64,000 nt of DNA from Betaproteobacteria bacterium (GTDB lineage Bacteria; Pseudomonadota; Gammaproteobacteria; Burkholderiales; Ga0077523), in contig WGLR01000018.1 of assembly GCA_016125475.1 (NCBI GenBank), forward strand, positions 1 to 64,000. The letters run 5' to 3'. Below, in pieces: positions 26,101 through 33,968 of this stretch. Both the position numbers and the translations under genes were made by a program. The first letter of the stretch is position 1, and each line of letters begins with the position of its first letter. The notes beneath the pieces were generated by a model. The model saw nothing but the letters and a program-made list of their open reading frames with translations. It ran no database searches and was not told the DNA's origin.

Positions 26101-26985
26101 TCAGCACGTCCCGCGGAAGTCGTCGTGACCGCGGACGTAGGCGACGTTCGTCTGCGCCGGATTGCGGTTCACGAGCCGGCGGCCGTAGAGGGGGTGGCGC
26201 ATGCTCCGGACTTCGTGTTCGACCGTGAACAGCACGCTGCCCGAGTCCGGGTCGACGATGTCGCGGAAGCGCCACTCGTGCGCATCGGTCTCGCGCGTGA
26301 CCAGTCCGCGCTCGAGCAGCCGGCGGTAGGGGCCCGAGAAGTCCGCGATGTAGATCTGGACGTGGTGCCCGTCGTAGGGCGGAAGATCCGCGCCGGACTC
26401 GCGGAAGCGGAACCGCTGATCCCGGCCCACGACGACTTCCGCACAAGCGGTGCCGGCGTGCGCGGTTTCCCGCGACGGGGCCGCCATGATGTCGCGGTAG
26501 AAGCGCGCGATTCCGCCCGCGCTGCCCCGCGGCACGTCGAACTCGATGTAGGGCATGCCGAGGTCGATGGCGCCGAATTCCGGGGCCGGTGCGTGGACCC
26601 GGAAGCGGTTGCCCCACGGACAGGTGACCTCGAGGGTGTCACCGGTCCGGTCGCACGTGAATGCCGTGCCCGCGAGTTTCGGCCCGAAGCGTCCGACCCG
26701 CCGGACCACGTCGTCGAGATCCGGCACGACGAGCCCGATCGTCGCGCGGATGCGCTGCGGGTTGCCCGACGGCAGGTGCATCTGGTTGCGGCCGATGTTC
26801 ACCCACATGTTCTCGAGGCCCACCATGATGTAGGGGTCACGCGTGAAGCCGAGCGTCGAGATGTAGAAGAGCGTCGCGAGCTGCTGGTCCGGCTGGGTCA
26901 CGTTCACGTGCTCGAGCAGCACGATGTTGCCCACGTCCTCGCGGGCGCGATCGAAGCGGGGGTCCGGAATGGCGGGCTGACTCAT
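26101..26985 (-). CDS. VOC (glyoxalase/bleomycin-resistance fold) family protein
   Basis: A 294-residue protein with two vicinal-oxygen-chelate modules: L-L-E-H-V-N-V-T (about 23-30, with a His metal ligand) to about residue 130, and P-Y-I-E-F-D-V-P to about 240 with H-H-V-Q-I-Y. The last 50 residues (R-S-M-R-H-P-L-Y-G-R) form a conserved tail. VOC proteins include dioxygenases, isomerases and glyoxalases; I cannot pick one. Start ATG 26985 precedes the first module. It lies between the PhaC-like hydrolase (upstream) and the serine hydrolase (downstream) on one strand. Confidence 0.82.
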   Translation of the reverse strand: MSQPAIPDPRFDRAREDVGNIVLLEHVNVTQPDQQLATLFYISTLGFTRDPYIMVGLENMWVNIGRNQMHLPSGNPQRIRATIGLVVPDLDDVVRRVGRFGPKLAGTAFTCDRTGDTLEVTCPWGNRFRVHAPAPEFGAIDLGMPYIEFDVPRGSAGGIARFYRDIMAAPSRETAHAGTACAEVVVGRDQRFRFRESGADLPPYDGHHVQIYIADFSGPYRRLLERGLVTRETDAHEWRFRDIVDPDSGSVLFTVEHEVRSMRHPLYGRRLVNRNPAQTNVAYVRGHDDFRGTC

Positions 26986-27079
26986 GAGGGGAACCTCGGC
27001 CGGGAAACGTCGTAGCTTGCCGGGTTCGGCCCCGGAGGTCCAGACGACGTGACGGGGGCCGTGTCGTCGCGCATCCGCC

Positions 27080-28204
27080 TCACGACTGGCTCGCGATCCA
27101 CGCCCCGATCACCGGCCACTGCGTCGCGAGCGTGGCCGATCCCATGAACAGTCCGATGTGGCCGCCCGGCGCGAGCGCCTCCTGGATGCGGTCCTGCGGC
27201 GTACCCACCAGACGGCGGGCCGCGAAGACCTGTTCCTTCGGCGTGATGTCGTCCGCGTCGCCCGCGAGCAGGTAGAGCGGACACCGGATGTCGTGCAGGT
27301 CCAGCCGGCGCCCGAGGCCGACGAACCTGCCCTTCGCGAGGCGGTTCTCGCGGAAGAGTTCGTTCACGACCTGAAGGTACCAGTGTCCGGGCAGGTCGAT
27401 GGGATTCTCGTACCAGCTCGCGAACGCCTCGGACTTGCTCACGTACGCCGGGTCGTCGACGTGCTCGTAGAGGCGCAGGTACTTCTCGACGTACTGCTCC
27501 TCCGGGTGCATGTTCTTCCACCCTTCGAGCATGAAGCGGCCCCGCATGAGGCCGCCGCCGAGTTCGACGAGTTCGTCGTAGAAGCCCGGTGGCAGGTGCT
27601 CGACCGCTTCCCTGAGCGGGCCGTGACCTGCGTGCGTGTCGATCGGGGACCCCGCGAGCACGAGGCTCGCGACCTTTCCGGGGTAGCGGGCCGTGAACAT
27701 CGCCGACATCCACCCCCCCTGGCACAGGCCGACGAGGTGCACGCGGCCGCCGAGGTCGTCGACGCACACGTTGATCTCGGCGAGATAGTTGTCGACGTCG
27801 TAGTCCTTCATCGTGTCGGTCGCGCTCTTCCAGTCCGTCACGAGCACGCGCCGGTGTCCGGCGGCGAGCAGCGTCTGCACGAGGCTCTGGCCGTCGTGGT
27901 AGTCGGCGATCGTGGCCGTGTGCCCCGCATAGGGGGCGTCCACGAGGACGGGCACGCCGTCTCCGCCCGGTCCGAATGCGCGCAGACGCAGCGTGTGCAG
28001 CTCGACGAGCACCTCGTTGGGGGTCGCGAACCGCGGCGTCGTCCCGAAGCTGATCTTCCCGGCTTCGCTCAGGAACGCGAGGTTCCTCTTGAAGACCGCG
28101 AGTTCGGCTTCCTCCATCGCGTGGGCGGCGGCGAGCGGCCAGAAGATCGGGACACTGTGCTCGGGTCGGCGGGACTGTCCGGAAACGTGCTTGCGGGTGG
28201 TCAC
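27080..28204 (-). CDS. PHA-synthase-like alpha/beta hydrolase with a Cys nucleophile
   Basis: A protein of about 374 residues. The lipase-like box reads H-L-V-G-L-C-Q-G-G with Cys 161 as nucleophile, as in polyhydroxyalkanoate synthases rather than Ser esterases. Asp 318 in D-A-D-D-I-T-P and His 349 in P-G-G-H-I-G complete the triad; I-R-C-P-L and G-G-H-I-G match class III PhaC closely. It is single-domain and of class III length, but no phaE, phasin or phaA/B gene is near. It could be a PHA synthase relative or a depolymerase/thioesterase. GTG 28204 is a guess at the start; ATG codons at 28318 and at about residue 30 are alternatives. Confidence 0.75.
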   Translation of the reverse strand: MTTRKHVSGQSRRPEHSVPIFWPLAAAHAMEEAELAVFKRNLAFLSEAGKISFGTTPRFATPNEVLVELHTLRLRAFGPGGDGVPVLVDAPYAGHTATIADYHDGQSLVQTLLAAGHRRVLVTDWKSATDTMKDYDVDNYLAEINVCVDDLGGRVHLVGLCQGGWMSAMFTARYPGKVASLVLAGSPIDTHAGHGPLREAVEHLPPGFYDELVELGGGLMRGRFMLEGWKNMHPEEQYVEKYLRLYEHVDDPAYVSKSEAFASWYENPIDLPGHWYLQVVNELFRENRLAKGRFVGLGRRLDLHDIRCPLYLLAGDADDITPKEQVFAARRLVGTPQDRIQEALAPGGHIGLFMGSATLATQWPVIGAWIASQS

Positions 28205-28336
28205 TGGCGTACCTGTCGGTGTGTTGTCGCGAAACGGGGCGCCACGCGTGGCGACGGCGACCGCGGTGCCGCGGCCGGAATGGACGCTGAACGCGCGGGC
28301 GGGTTCCTGCGCCGACACCAGGCCTGGGGCATCTCC

Positions 28337-29164
28337 CTATTCTCCGAGCAGCGCCTCGCGCACGGCGTTCCAGCTCGCGGCGTCGGGTGCGTAGAGCAGC
28401 CCGCCCGTGCGTCGCGTCACGCGGTAGGGCGAGCCGTCGAAGAATGCCGAGGTGCCGCCTGCCTCGCGGTGGAGCAGCCATCCCGCGGCGTGATCCCAGG
28501 GCATGAGCTTGTTGTAGGCGAGCGCGTGGCAGTCGCCGGCCGCGGCGAGCCGGTACTCGTGCGCGGCACAACGGAACGACACGATGCCGCCGAATCGACG
28601 GAGGTTGCGGCTCACGACGCTGCGCAGGGGTTCGGCGAGGTAGGTGGGCCCGGCCACGATCTCCATCTCGCCGACGTCGACCGGGGCGGCCACCGCGAGG
28701 GCGTCACGTCGTCCGTCGGCGTGCTCGATCCACGCGCCGCCGTCGCGCACCGCGATGGCCGATGTGCGGGCGACGGGGTCGTGGATCACGCCCAGCACGA
28801 TCTCGCCGCGGACGACGGCTGCCGCCATCACGCCGAACAGCGGCACGCCCGCGACGAAGTTCCGCGTGCCGTCGATCGGATCGACGAGGAACGCGAGTTC
28901 CGCGTGCTCGAGACGTTCGAGCAGTCCGGGGTCGCGTGCCACGGCTTCCTCGCCGACGATCTCGGCACCGCGGAACGCGCGTCCGAGCGCAACCGAGATC
29001 CGGCCTTCCGCAGCCTCGTCCGCGTCGGTGACGAGGTCCGAGGCCGAAGCCTTCGTGCGGACGGCACTCTCCGTGAGCGCGTTGAACAGCGGCATGACCT
29101 CCTGCCTGGCGGCTTCCGCCAGGATCTCCGCGACCGCGAGGCCGTCGGCATAGGCAAACTCCAT
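28337..29164 (-). CDS. inositol-monophosphatase-family phosphatase
   Basis: A 275-residue Mg-dependent phosphatase. The metal motifs are G-E-E (71-73), D-P-I-D-G-T (95-100) and W-D-H-A-A-G near residue 220. Members dephosphorylate inositol phosphate, histidinol phosphate (HisN) or PAP (CysQ). The T-R-N-F-V-A-G-V-P segment after D-P-I-D-G-T fits the HisN/SuhB side. ATG 29164 has a GAGAGGA ribosome site. It is the first gene of the leftward run 29164-24999 and is divergent from the choice-of-anchor protein. Confidence 0.88.
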   Translation of the reverse strand: MEFAYADGLAVAEILAEAARQEVMPLFNALTESAVRTKASASDLVTDADEAAEGRISVALGRAFRGAEIVGEEAVARDPGLLERLEHAELAFLVDPIDGTRNFVAGVPLFGVMAAAVVRGEIVLGVIHDPVARTSAIAVRDGGAWIEHADGRRDALAVAAPVDVGEMEIVAGPTYLAEPLRSVVSRNLRRFGGIVSFRCAAHEYRLAAAGDCHALAYNKLMPWDHAAGWLLHREAGGTSAFFDGSPYRVTRRTGGLLYAPDAASWNAVREALLGE

Positions 29165-29475
29165 GGGTCTACTGTCCTCTCCAGGGTCGACCGGGGCGTG
29201 CCCCGGCGGGGATGCGTGGCGACCGCGCCGAGGCCGGGCAGGGCGGTCCGTTCGTGCCTCGGGCCGGTCGCGTGACGGGACGGGCGGTCGTCCGGCAGTG
29301 GGTCGAACGGACTGCGGAATCGGCGACGTCGGTCATGTGTCGGAAATGTCCGGTGGGGATACTGGAAGCGGCGCCGTCCGGGCGGGACAGCCATCCGCAG
29401 CCGGCCGGGACGGTGCACGGGCGCGGCGGCCCGATGGCCGCAGCACGCACAATAACACCAGCCATTCACGAGACC
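29165..29475. other. 311-base divergent intergenic gap
   Basis: Lies between the inositol-phosphatase-like gene and the choice-of-anchor-I gene. It has one strong perfect hairpin, CCGGGGC-GT-GCCCCGG (29191-29206), 27 bases upstream of the phosphatase start, where it could affect leader translation or act as an operator. I see no confident -35/-10 pair and no small gene. Confidence 0.4.
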
Positions 29476-30999
29476 ATGACAACCGGAAACCGTTCGTTCA
29501 CGCGGGCATGTCTCATGCCCCTTGCCCTCGCGGGCGCCCTCCTGCCCTGCAGCCAGCCGGCCGACGCCGCGGGCTCGCTGTCCTTCTCACGAGTGTGGAC
29601 CTACGATCACGCGCTCGGCTCCGTCCCGGGGCAGACGTCCGAGATCGCCGCGTTCGACAGCAGTACCGGCACGATCTGGGTCGCCGGCGTGATCGGCCTC
29701 GACGTGCTCGACGCGACGACGGGGAGCCTCGTGCAGCACGTCGACACGAGCCCGTTCGGCAACGCCAACAGCGTCGCGATCCACGGCGGACTCGCCGCCG
29801 TCGCGATCGAGTCGTCGGTCGACCGTACCCAGCCAGGAACGGTGAAGTTCTACGACACGGCGTCGCGCGCCCTCGCGGCCGGCGTGAATTCGGTGACGGT
29901 CGGCGCGCTGCCCGACATGGTCACGTTCACGCCGGGCGGCGAGTGGCTGCTCGTCGCCAACGAGGCAACGCCGACGACCTACGGCGGCTACGACCCCGCC
30001 GGTAGCGTGAGCGTGATCGACATGACGACACGCACCGTCAGCGCCACGGCGGGCTTCGGCGGCGTCCCGGTCTCGGGCCCGGACGTGCGCACGGCCGCGA
30101 CCGTGGGCATGGATTTCGAACCGGAGTACATCGCGGTCAACGCCTCCGGAACCCGCGCGTACGTCACGCTCCAGGAAGCGAACGCGGTCGGGACGCTCGA
30201 CATCGCGTCGGGGAGCTTCACCGGTGTCGTGGGACTCGGCACGAAGGACTTCATCCAGCCCGGGAACGAGATCGATCCCAGTCACAAGGACGGGACGATC
30301 GCGCTCCGGTCCGCCGACGTGCGCGGGCTCTACCAGCCCGACAGCATCGCGGCGTACGAAGCGAACGGGCAGACGTACCTCGTCATGGCGAACGAGGGGG
30401 ACACGCGCGAGGACGACGGCGACAAGGCGCGCGTGAAGGACGTTCCGGCGCTCGCCGGCACGGCGCCCGCCGATCTGCAGCAGCTCAACGTCTCCACGGT
30501 CGACTCCACCTCGGGCACGGATCTCGTGACCTTCGGCGGGCGTTCCTTCTCCATTCGCGACGAGGCCGGCGACATCGTGTTCGACAGCGGGAACCGTCTC
30601 GACGCCGAGGCCATCGCGCGCGGCATCTACGACGACGGCCGCAGCGACGACAAGGGTGTGGAGCCCGAGGGCGTCGCGGTGCGCACGATCGACGGCCGCA
30701 CGTATGCGTTCATCGGTCTCGAGCGCACGCTCACCGGCGCGGTGGCCGTGTACGACATCACGGATCCTGCCTCGGCAACCTTCCTCGACATGCTCGTCAC
30801 GGACGGAGACGTGGCGCCCGAGGGCCTCGTGACGTTCTCGATGGGCGGGACGCACTATCTCGCGATCGCGAACGAAGTCTCCGGCACGACGACGCTCTAC
30901 AGCATGGCTCCCGTTCCCGAGCCCGGTACGTGGGCGATGATGGTCGCCGGCCTGGGTCTGCTCGGCGCGGCTGCGCGCCGTCGCCCGCGGAGCGCCTGA
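29476..30999 (+). CDS. choice-of-anchor I beta-propeller protein with PEP-CTERM signal
   Basis: A 507-residue exported protein: signal peptide (about 1-32, A-D-A-A/G), a long propeller-like domain with W-V-A-G, P-D-M-V-T-F-T-P-G-G, P-E-Y-I-A-V-N, Y-Q-P-D-S-I-A-A-Y, N-E-G-D-T-R and K-G-V-E-P-E-G-V segments typical of choice-of-anchor I proteins, and the tail V-P-E-P-G-T, hydrophobic helix and A-R-R-R-P-R. N-E-G-D-T-R-E and E-P-E-G-V recur in the alkaline-phosphatase-like members of the family. A surface esterase or adhesin role is plausible but unproven. ATG 29476 begins the signal peptide. Confidence 0.88.
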   Translation: MTTGNRSFTRACLMPLALAGALLPCSQPADAAGSLSFSRVWTYDHALGSVPGQTSEIAAFDSSTGTIWVAGVIGLDVLDATTGSLVQHVDTSPFGNANSVAIHGGLAAVAIESSVDRTQPGTVKFYDTASRALAAGVNSVTVGALPDMVTFTPGGEWLLVANEATPTTYGGYDPAGSVSVIDMTTRTVSATAGFGGVPVSGPDVRTAATVGMDFEPEYIAVNASGTRAYVTLQEANAVGTLDIASGSFTGVVGLGTKDFIQPGNEIDPSHKDGTIALRSADVRGLYQPDSIAAYEANGQTYLVMANEGDTREDDGDKARVKDVPALAGTAPADLQQLNVSTVDSTSGTDLVTFGGRSFSIRDEAGDIVFDSGNRLDAEAIARGIYDDGRSDDKGVEPEGVAVRTIDGRTYAFIGLERTLTGAVAVYDITDPASATFLDMLVTDGDVAPEGLVTFSMGGTHYLAIANEVSGTTTLYSMAPVPEPGTWAMMVAGLGLLGAAARRRPRSA

Positions 31000-31123
31000 C
31001 CGTCCGGCCCGCTCCTGCGTCGCGACGCCCGCGGCGCAGGGCGGGGGCCGGGAAGTTCCGGGCTACACTCCGAGGTTCGCGCGGGCGCCCGCCCGCGCCC
31101 CGCAACGAACCCAGGAGGACTCC

Positions 31124-31447
31124 ATGCTGCTCGATGTGCGCACGTACACCTGCCGTCCCGGCACGATCAAGAAACACCTCGAACTCTACGAACAGAAGGG
31201 CAAGGGGCCGCAGACCCGGCACCTCGGGGAGCCGTTCGCCTACCTGGTCACCGAGACGGGCAACGTGAACCAGTACATCCACATCTGGGCCTACGAGGAT
31301 GCTGCGGACCGTGCGAAGCGCCGCGCCGCGATGATGGCCGACCCCGAGTGGCAGGCGTTCCTCGCCGAGAGCGCGAAGCTCGGTGCGCTCGAGCATCAGG
31401 AGAACCGCCTGATGACGCCGGTGTCGTTCTTTCCGATCAAGCGCTGA
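31124..31447 (+). CDS. NIPSNAP-family protein
   Basis: A 107-residue ferredoxin-like alpha/beta-barrel protein with the family pattern M-L-L-D-V-R-T-Y-T-C-R-P-G at the N-terminus and W-A-Y-E-D-A-A-D-R near residue 55. It is probably dimeric and cytoplasmic. Members occur beside catabolic operons for hydrophobic or aromatic acids, but no catalytic role is established. A GGAGGA ribosome site sits 6 bases before ATG 31124, and GCTACACT upstream may hold the -10 box. Alone on the plus strand. Confidence 0.85.
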   Translation: MLLDVRTYTCRPGTIKKHLELYEQKGKGPQTRHLGEPFAYLVTETGNVNQYIHIWAYEDAADRAKRRAAMMADPEWQAFLAESAKLGALEHQENRLMTPVSFFPIKR

Positions 31448-31768
31448 ACGCCACGGACAGACCGACGGGCCGGCGCGCGGACTTCATGTCGCCGCCAGGC
31501 GGCGGTACGCCCCCGGCCCGTCTGCCGGAATCGGTTTTCGGGACATCGGTCCGGGCGTGCGCGTGGCGGACGCCCGTGGTTCGAGCACCGACGACGCGTG
31601 CGCCCGGCGACACGATGTTCCGCGGATCGCGCGTGTCCGGTCGCGCTCGTTCCACCGCACGAGGCCGTGCACGGACCGCGTCACCTCGTTCGCCGTGATG
31701 GCGTCACGTGATCCGGCGTCGCGGCCGGCCGCGCTCCCGATCCGTTCGTACGGCACGAGCGGTCGGCG
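31448..31768. other. 321-base intergenic gap between convergent genes
   Basis: The gap follows the NIPSNAP stop and the TetR stop. It contains a perfect hairpin CGCCGCC-A-GGCGGCG at 31490-31504 without a T-tract. A short minus-strand frame over 31484-31756 has no features of a protein. I see nothing else. Confidence 0.4.
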
Positions 31769-32344
31769 TCATCGCGTCATCGCCTTCAGGTGCTGCCTGG
31801 CTGCGGCGAGGATCTCCGTCGACAGGGCCTCGTCGTCGACGGACCGCGCGAGGGCGAGTGCACCGACCATCGTCCCGAGCGCCGCGATCGCGTCCTGACG
31901 GGTGCGGTCCGGCCGCTCCGCCTCGAGCAGTCCGGCGATCCAGTCGATGTAGGTATTCACGAGCTTCGCATACGAACTGCGCAGCGGCGCGGGACCGCGT
32001 GCGACGTCGCTGGCGAGCGAGACGAGCGGACACGTCCTGCCGTCCGCGTCTCGATGGGCCTTCGAGAGATAGCCTTCGACCATGGCTTCGAACGGCGGTC
32101 CGGCGCTGCGGCGCACGGCTGCGCCCAGCCGGCGCAGTGCCTCGGCCATCGCATATTCCACGGCCTCGGCGACGAGTTCGTCCCGCGACGCGAAATGGCG
32201 ATAGAAGCCGCCGTGGGTGAGTCCGGCCTCCTTCATGAGGTCGGCGACGCTGATGCCGTCCACACCGGCTTCACGAAACTTCGCCGCGGCGATCTTGACG
32301 ATGCGTGCGTGGGTCTCCGTCTTGTCGGCCTGGGATGAGCCCAC
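31769..32344 (-). CDS. TetR/AcrR-family transcriptional regulator
   Basis: A 191-residue repressor. The N-terminal helix-turn-helix includes I-S-V-A-D-L-M-K-E-A-G-L-T-H-G-G-F-Y-R-H-F (about residues 35-55), a textbook TetR signature of the AcrR/YxaF-like branch; the C-terminal ligand domain is all-helical. It is the last gene of an apparent SDR-isomerase-TetR transcript on the minus strand, 43 bases after the isomerase stop. Palindromes between the SDR and the divergent MFS gene (33801-33851) are its most likely targets (inference). Confidence 0.9.
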   Translation of the reverse strand: MGSSQADKTETHARIVKIAAAKFREAGVDGISVADLMKEAGLTHGGFYRHFASRDELVAEAVEYAMAEALRRLGAAVRRSAGPPFEAMVEGYLSKAHRDADGRTCPLVSLASDVARGPAPLRSSYAKLVNTYIDWIAGLLEAERPDRTRQDAIAALGTMVGALALARSVDDEALSTEILAAARQHLKAMTR

Positions 32345-32387
32345 GGCTAGTGTCCTCGTCGGAGCCGGTGGTGCCGTGCCACCGACG

Positions 32388-32990
32388 TCACCGCGTGCAC
32401 GAGGCGACGCACTCGCGCACGAATTCCAGGCGGTCCTGCCCGAAGAACATCCGCCCGTCCACGAAGAACGTCGGCGCCCCGAACACGCCCCGGTCGACCG
32501 CTTCCTGCGTCGTGGCCGCGAGGGCGCTCTTGATCGCCGGATCCTCGATGAGTGCAGTGTAGGTCGCGGGATCGATACCGGCCGCGCTCAGCGTGGCTGC
32601 CACTTCCGCGGGATCCCCGAGGTCGCGCCGGTTGCACCACATCGCGCCGAACACGGCGTCGAGGTAACGACCGAAGTCGTCCGGCCGCCGCAGCTGGAAC
32701 CCCGTTGCACCGCGCATGAGGCCGAGCGTGTTGATGGGGAAGGCCGGATTCATGTTCAGCGTGACGCCATAGCGGCTTGCCCAGAGCGCGAGGTCGCCGA
32801 GCAGCCAGCGTCCCTTCGCGGCCACGGTCACGGGGCTCGCGTTTCCGGTGGCCTTGAACACGCCGCCCAGCAGCATCGGACGCCACCGGATCGTCGCGCC
32901 GGTGTCTGCCGCGAGACCGGGCAGCTGCGTGTAGGCCAGATACGACGCCGGGCTGCCCACGTCGAAGAAGAATTCGATTTCCACGGTCAT
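32388..32990 (-). CDS. 2-hydroxychromene-2-carboxylate isomerase / kappa-GST-like (DsbA fold)
   Basis: A 200-residue thioredoxin-fold protein. F-F-F-D-V-G-S-P-A-S-Y with Ser 13 in the GST-kappa/HCCA-isomerase position (no Cys), W-R-P-M-L-L-G-G-V-F near 40, N-R-R-D-L near 125, and the G-V-F-G-A-P-T-F-F-V near 172 are all classic. Such isomerases act in naphthalene-type ring degradation with glutathione, though many homologues serve other detoxification steps. ATG 32990 has a GAGGTG ribosome site; an alternative start at 33005 overlaps the SDR stop. Same transcript as the SDR and TetR genes. Confidence 0.9.
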   Translation of the reverse strand: MTVEIEFFFDVGSPASYLAYTQLPGLAADTGATIRWRPMLLGGVFKATGNASPVTVAAKGRWLLGDLALWASRYGVTLNMNPAFPINTLGLMRGATGFQLRRPDDFGRYLDAVFGAMWCNRRDLGDPAEVAATLSAAGIDPATYTALIEDPAIKSALAATTQEAVDRGVFGAPTFFVDGRMFFGQDRLEFVRECVASCTR

Positions 32991-32998
32991 CGCACACC

Positions 32999-33739
32999 TC
33001 ACCAATGTTCGATCCAGGGTCGCAGGTCGAGTTCGTGCGTCCAGGCGTTGCGCGGCTGCGTGTGCAGGTGCCAGTAGTTGTCCGCGATCGCGTCCGGATC
33101 GAGAATGCCGTCCCGCGGCTTCAGCGCATATCGCTCCGGGAAGTTGTCCGCGATGAACTGCGTGTCGATCGCGCCGTCGACGATCACGTGCGCGACGTGG
33201 ATTCCACGCGGCCCGAGCTCGCGCGCCATGCTCTGCGCGAGCGCGCGCAGCGCGTGCTTGGCGCCCGCGAACGCGCTGTACCCTGCGCCGCCGCGCACAC
33301 TCGCGGTGGCGCCGGTGAACAGTATCGTGCCGCGTCCGCGCGACAGCATCGCACGCGAAGCCTCGCGACCCACGAGGAAGCCGGCGAGTGCGCCCATCTC
33401 CCAGACCTTCCGGTAGACACGCTCGGTGGTGTCCGCGACATCGAACCGCACGTTCGCCCCGATGTTGAACACCGCGACTTCGATCGGCGCGACGTCGCGC
33501 TCGATGCGGGTCACGAGCTGCGACACCTCGTCCTCGCGGCGCGCGTCGGAGCCGAACCCGTGTGCCTCGCCCCCCTCCGCGCGGATGCGCTCGACGAGCG
33601 GCTGCACCTTCGCCTCGGTGCGGCGCGTGACACAGGCGATGTATCCCTCGCGCGCGAAACGTCGCGCGATCGCTCCGCCCGTGGAGTCTCCGGCGCCCAC
33701 GACGAGTGCTGCCCTGCGCGGTGAGTCGGGGTCACCCAT
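32999..33739 (-). CDS. SDR-family protein with altered catalytic residues
   Basis: A 246-residue Rossmann protein. The N-terminal V-V-G-A-G-D-S-T-G-G-A-I motif and N-I-G-A-N-V in place of N-N-A-G are visible. At the active site the segment is Y-S-A-F-A-G-A-K: the residue four before the Lys, where SDRs have Tyr, is Phe, and the usual Ser position 13 residues before it is Ala. The classical Ser-Tyr-Lys reduction is therefore doubtful, although such F-A-x-A-K proteins form a sizable bacterial group. It overlaps or abuts the isomerase gene (8-base gap) and heads the operon, divergent from the MFS gene. Confidence 0.85.
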   Translation of the reverse strand: MGDPDSPRRAALVVGAGDSTGGAIARRFAREGYIACVTRRTEAKVQPLVERIRAEGGEAHGFGSDARREDEVSQLVTRIERDVAPIEVAVFNIGANVRFDVADTTERVYRKVWEMGALAGFLVGREASRAMLSRGRGTILFTGATASVRGGAGYSAFAGAKHALRALAQSMARELGPRGIHVAHVIVDGAIDTQFIADNFPERYALKPRDGILDPDAIADNYWHLHTQPRNAWTHELDLRPWIEHW

Positions 33740-33800
33740 GCCATGTCCTCGCTCTCGTGTGCACGTGTCTCCACGTGTTTCCGTGTCCTGCGTGCCGTGC

Positions 33801-33851
33801 GTGTCTCATTTGACACCGCGACACGTCTCGATCATCCTACATCAGGATGAT
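33801..33851. promoter_or_regulatory. two operator-like palindromes in a divergent promoter
   Basis: GTGTC-TCATTT-GACAC (33801-33816) and ATCATCCT-ACATC-AGGATGAT (33831-33851) are perfect inverted repeats 14 bases apart, in the 229-base gap between the SDR-isomerase-TetR operon and the MFS transporter. Their position between divergent genes and the TetR gene in the operon make them candidate TetR operators. The second has the longer arms. Confidence 0.5.
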
Positions 33852-33968
33852 GAATGACATCCACAATTTTCCGGTCCCGCGGTCGGGCCAGGGATGTGAC
33901 AATGCAGTTCTCCAGGATCATGGCACCAGTGCGCGAGCGTTCCCTTCACACCTCTTCGAGAACATTCC

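Noticed and set aside
31484-31756. Small minus-strand ORF in the gap before the TetR gene
   Set aside because: No ribosome site, no hydrophobic or domain pattern, and high Arg content as in random GC-rich frames.
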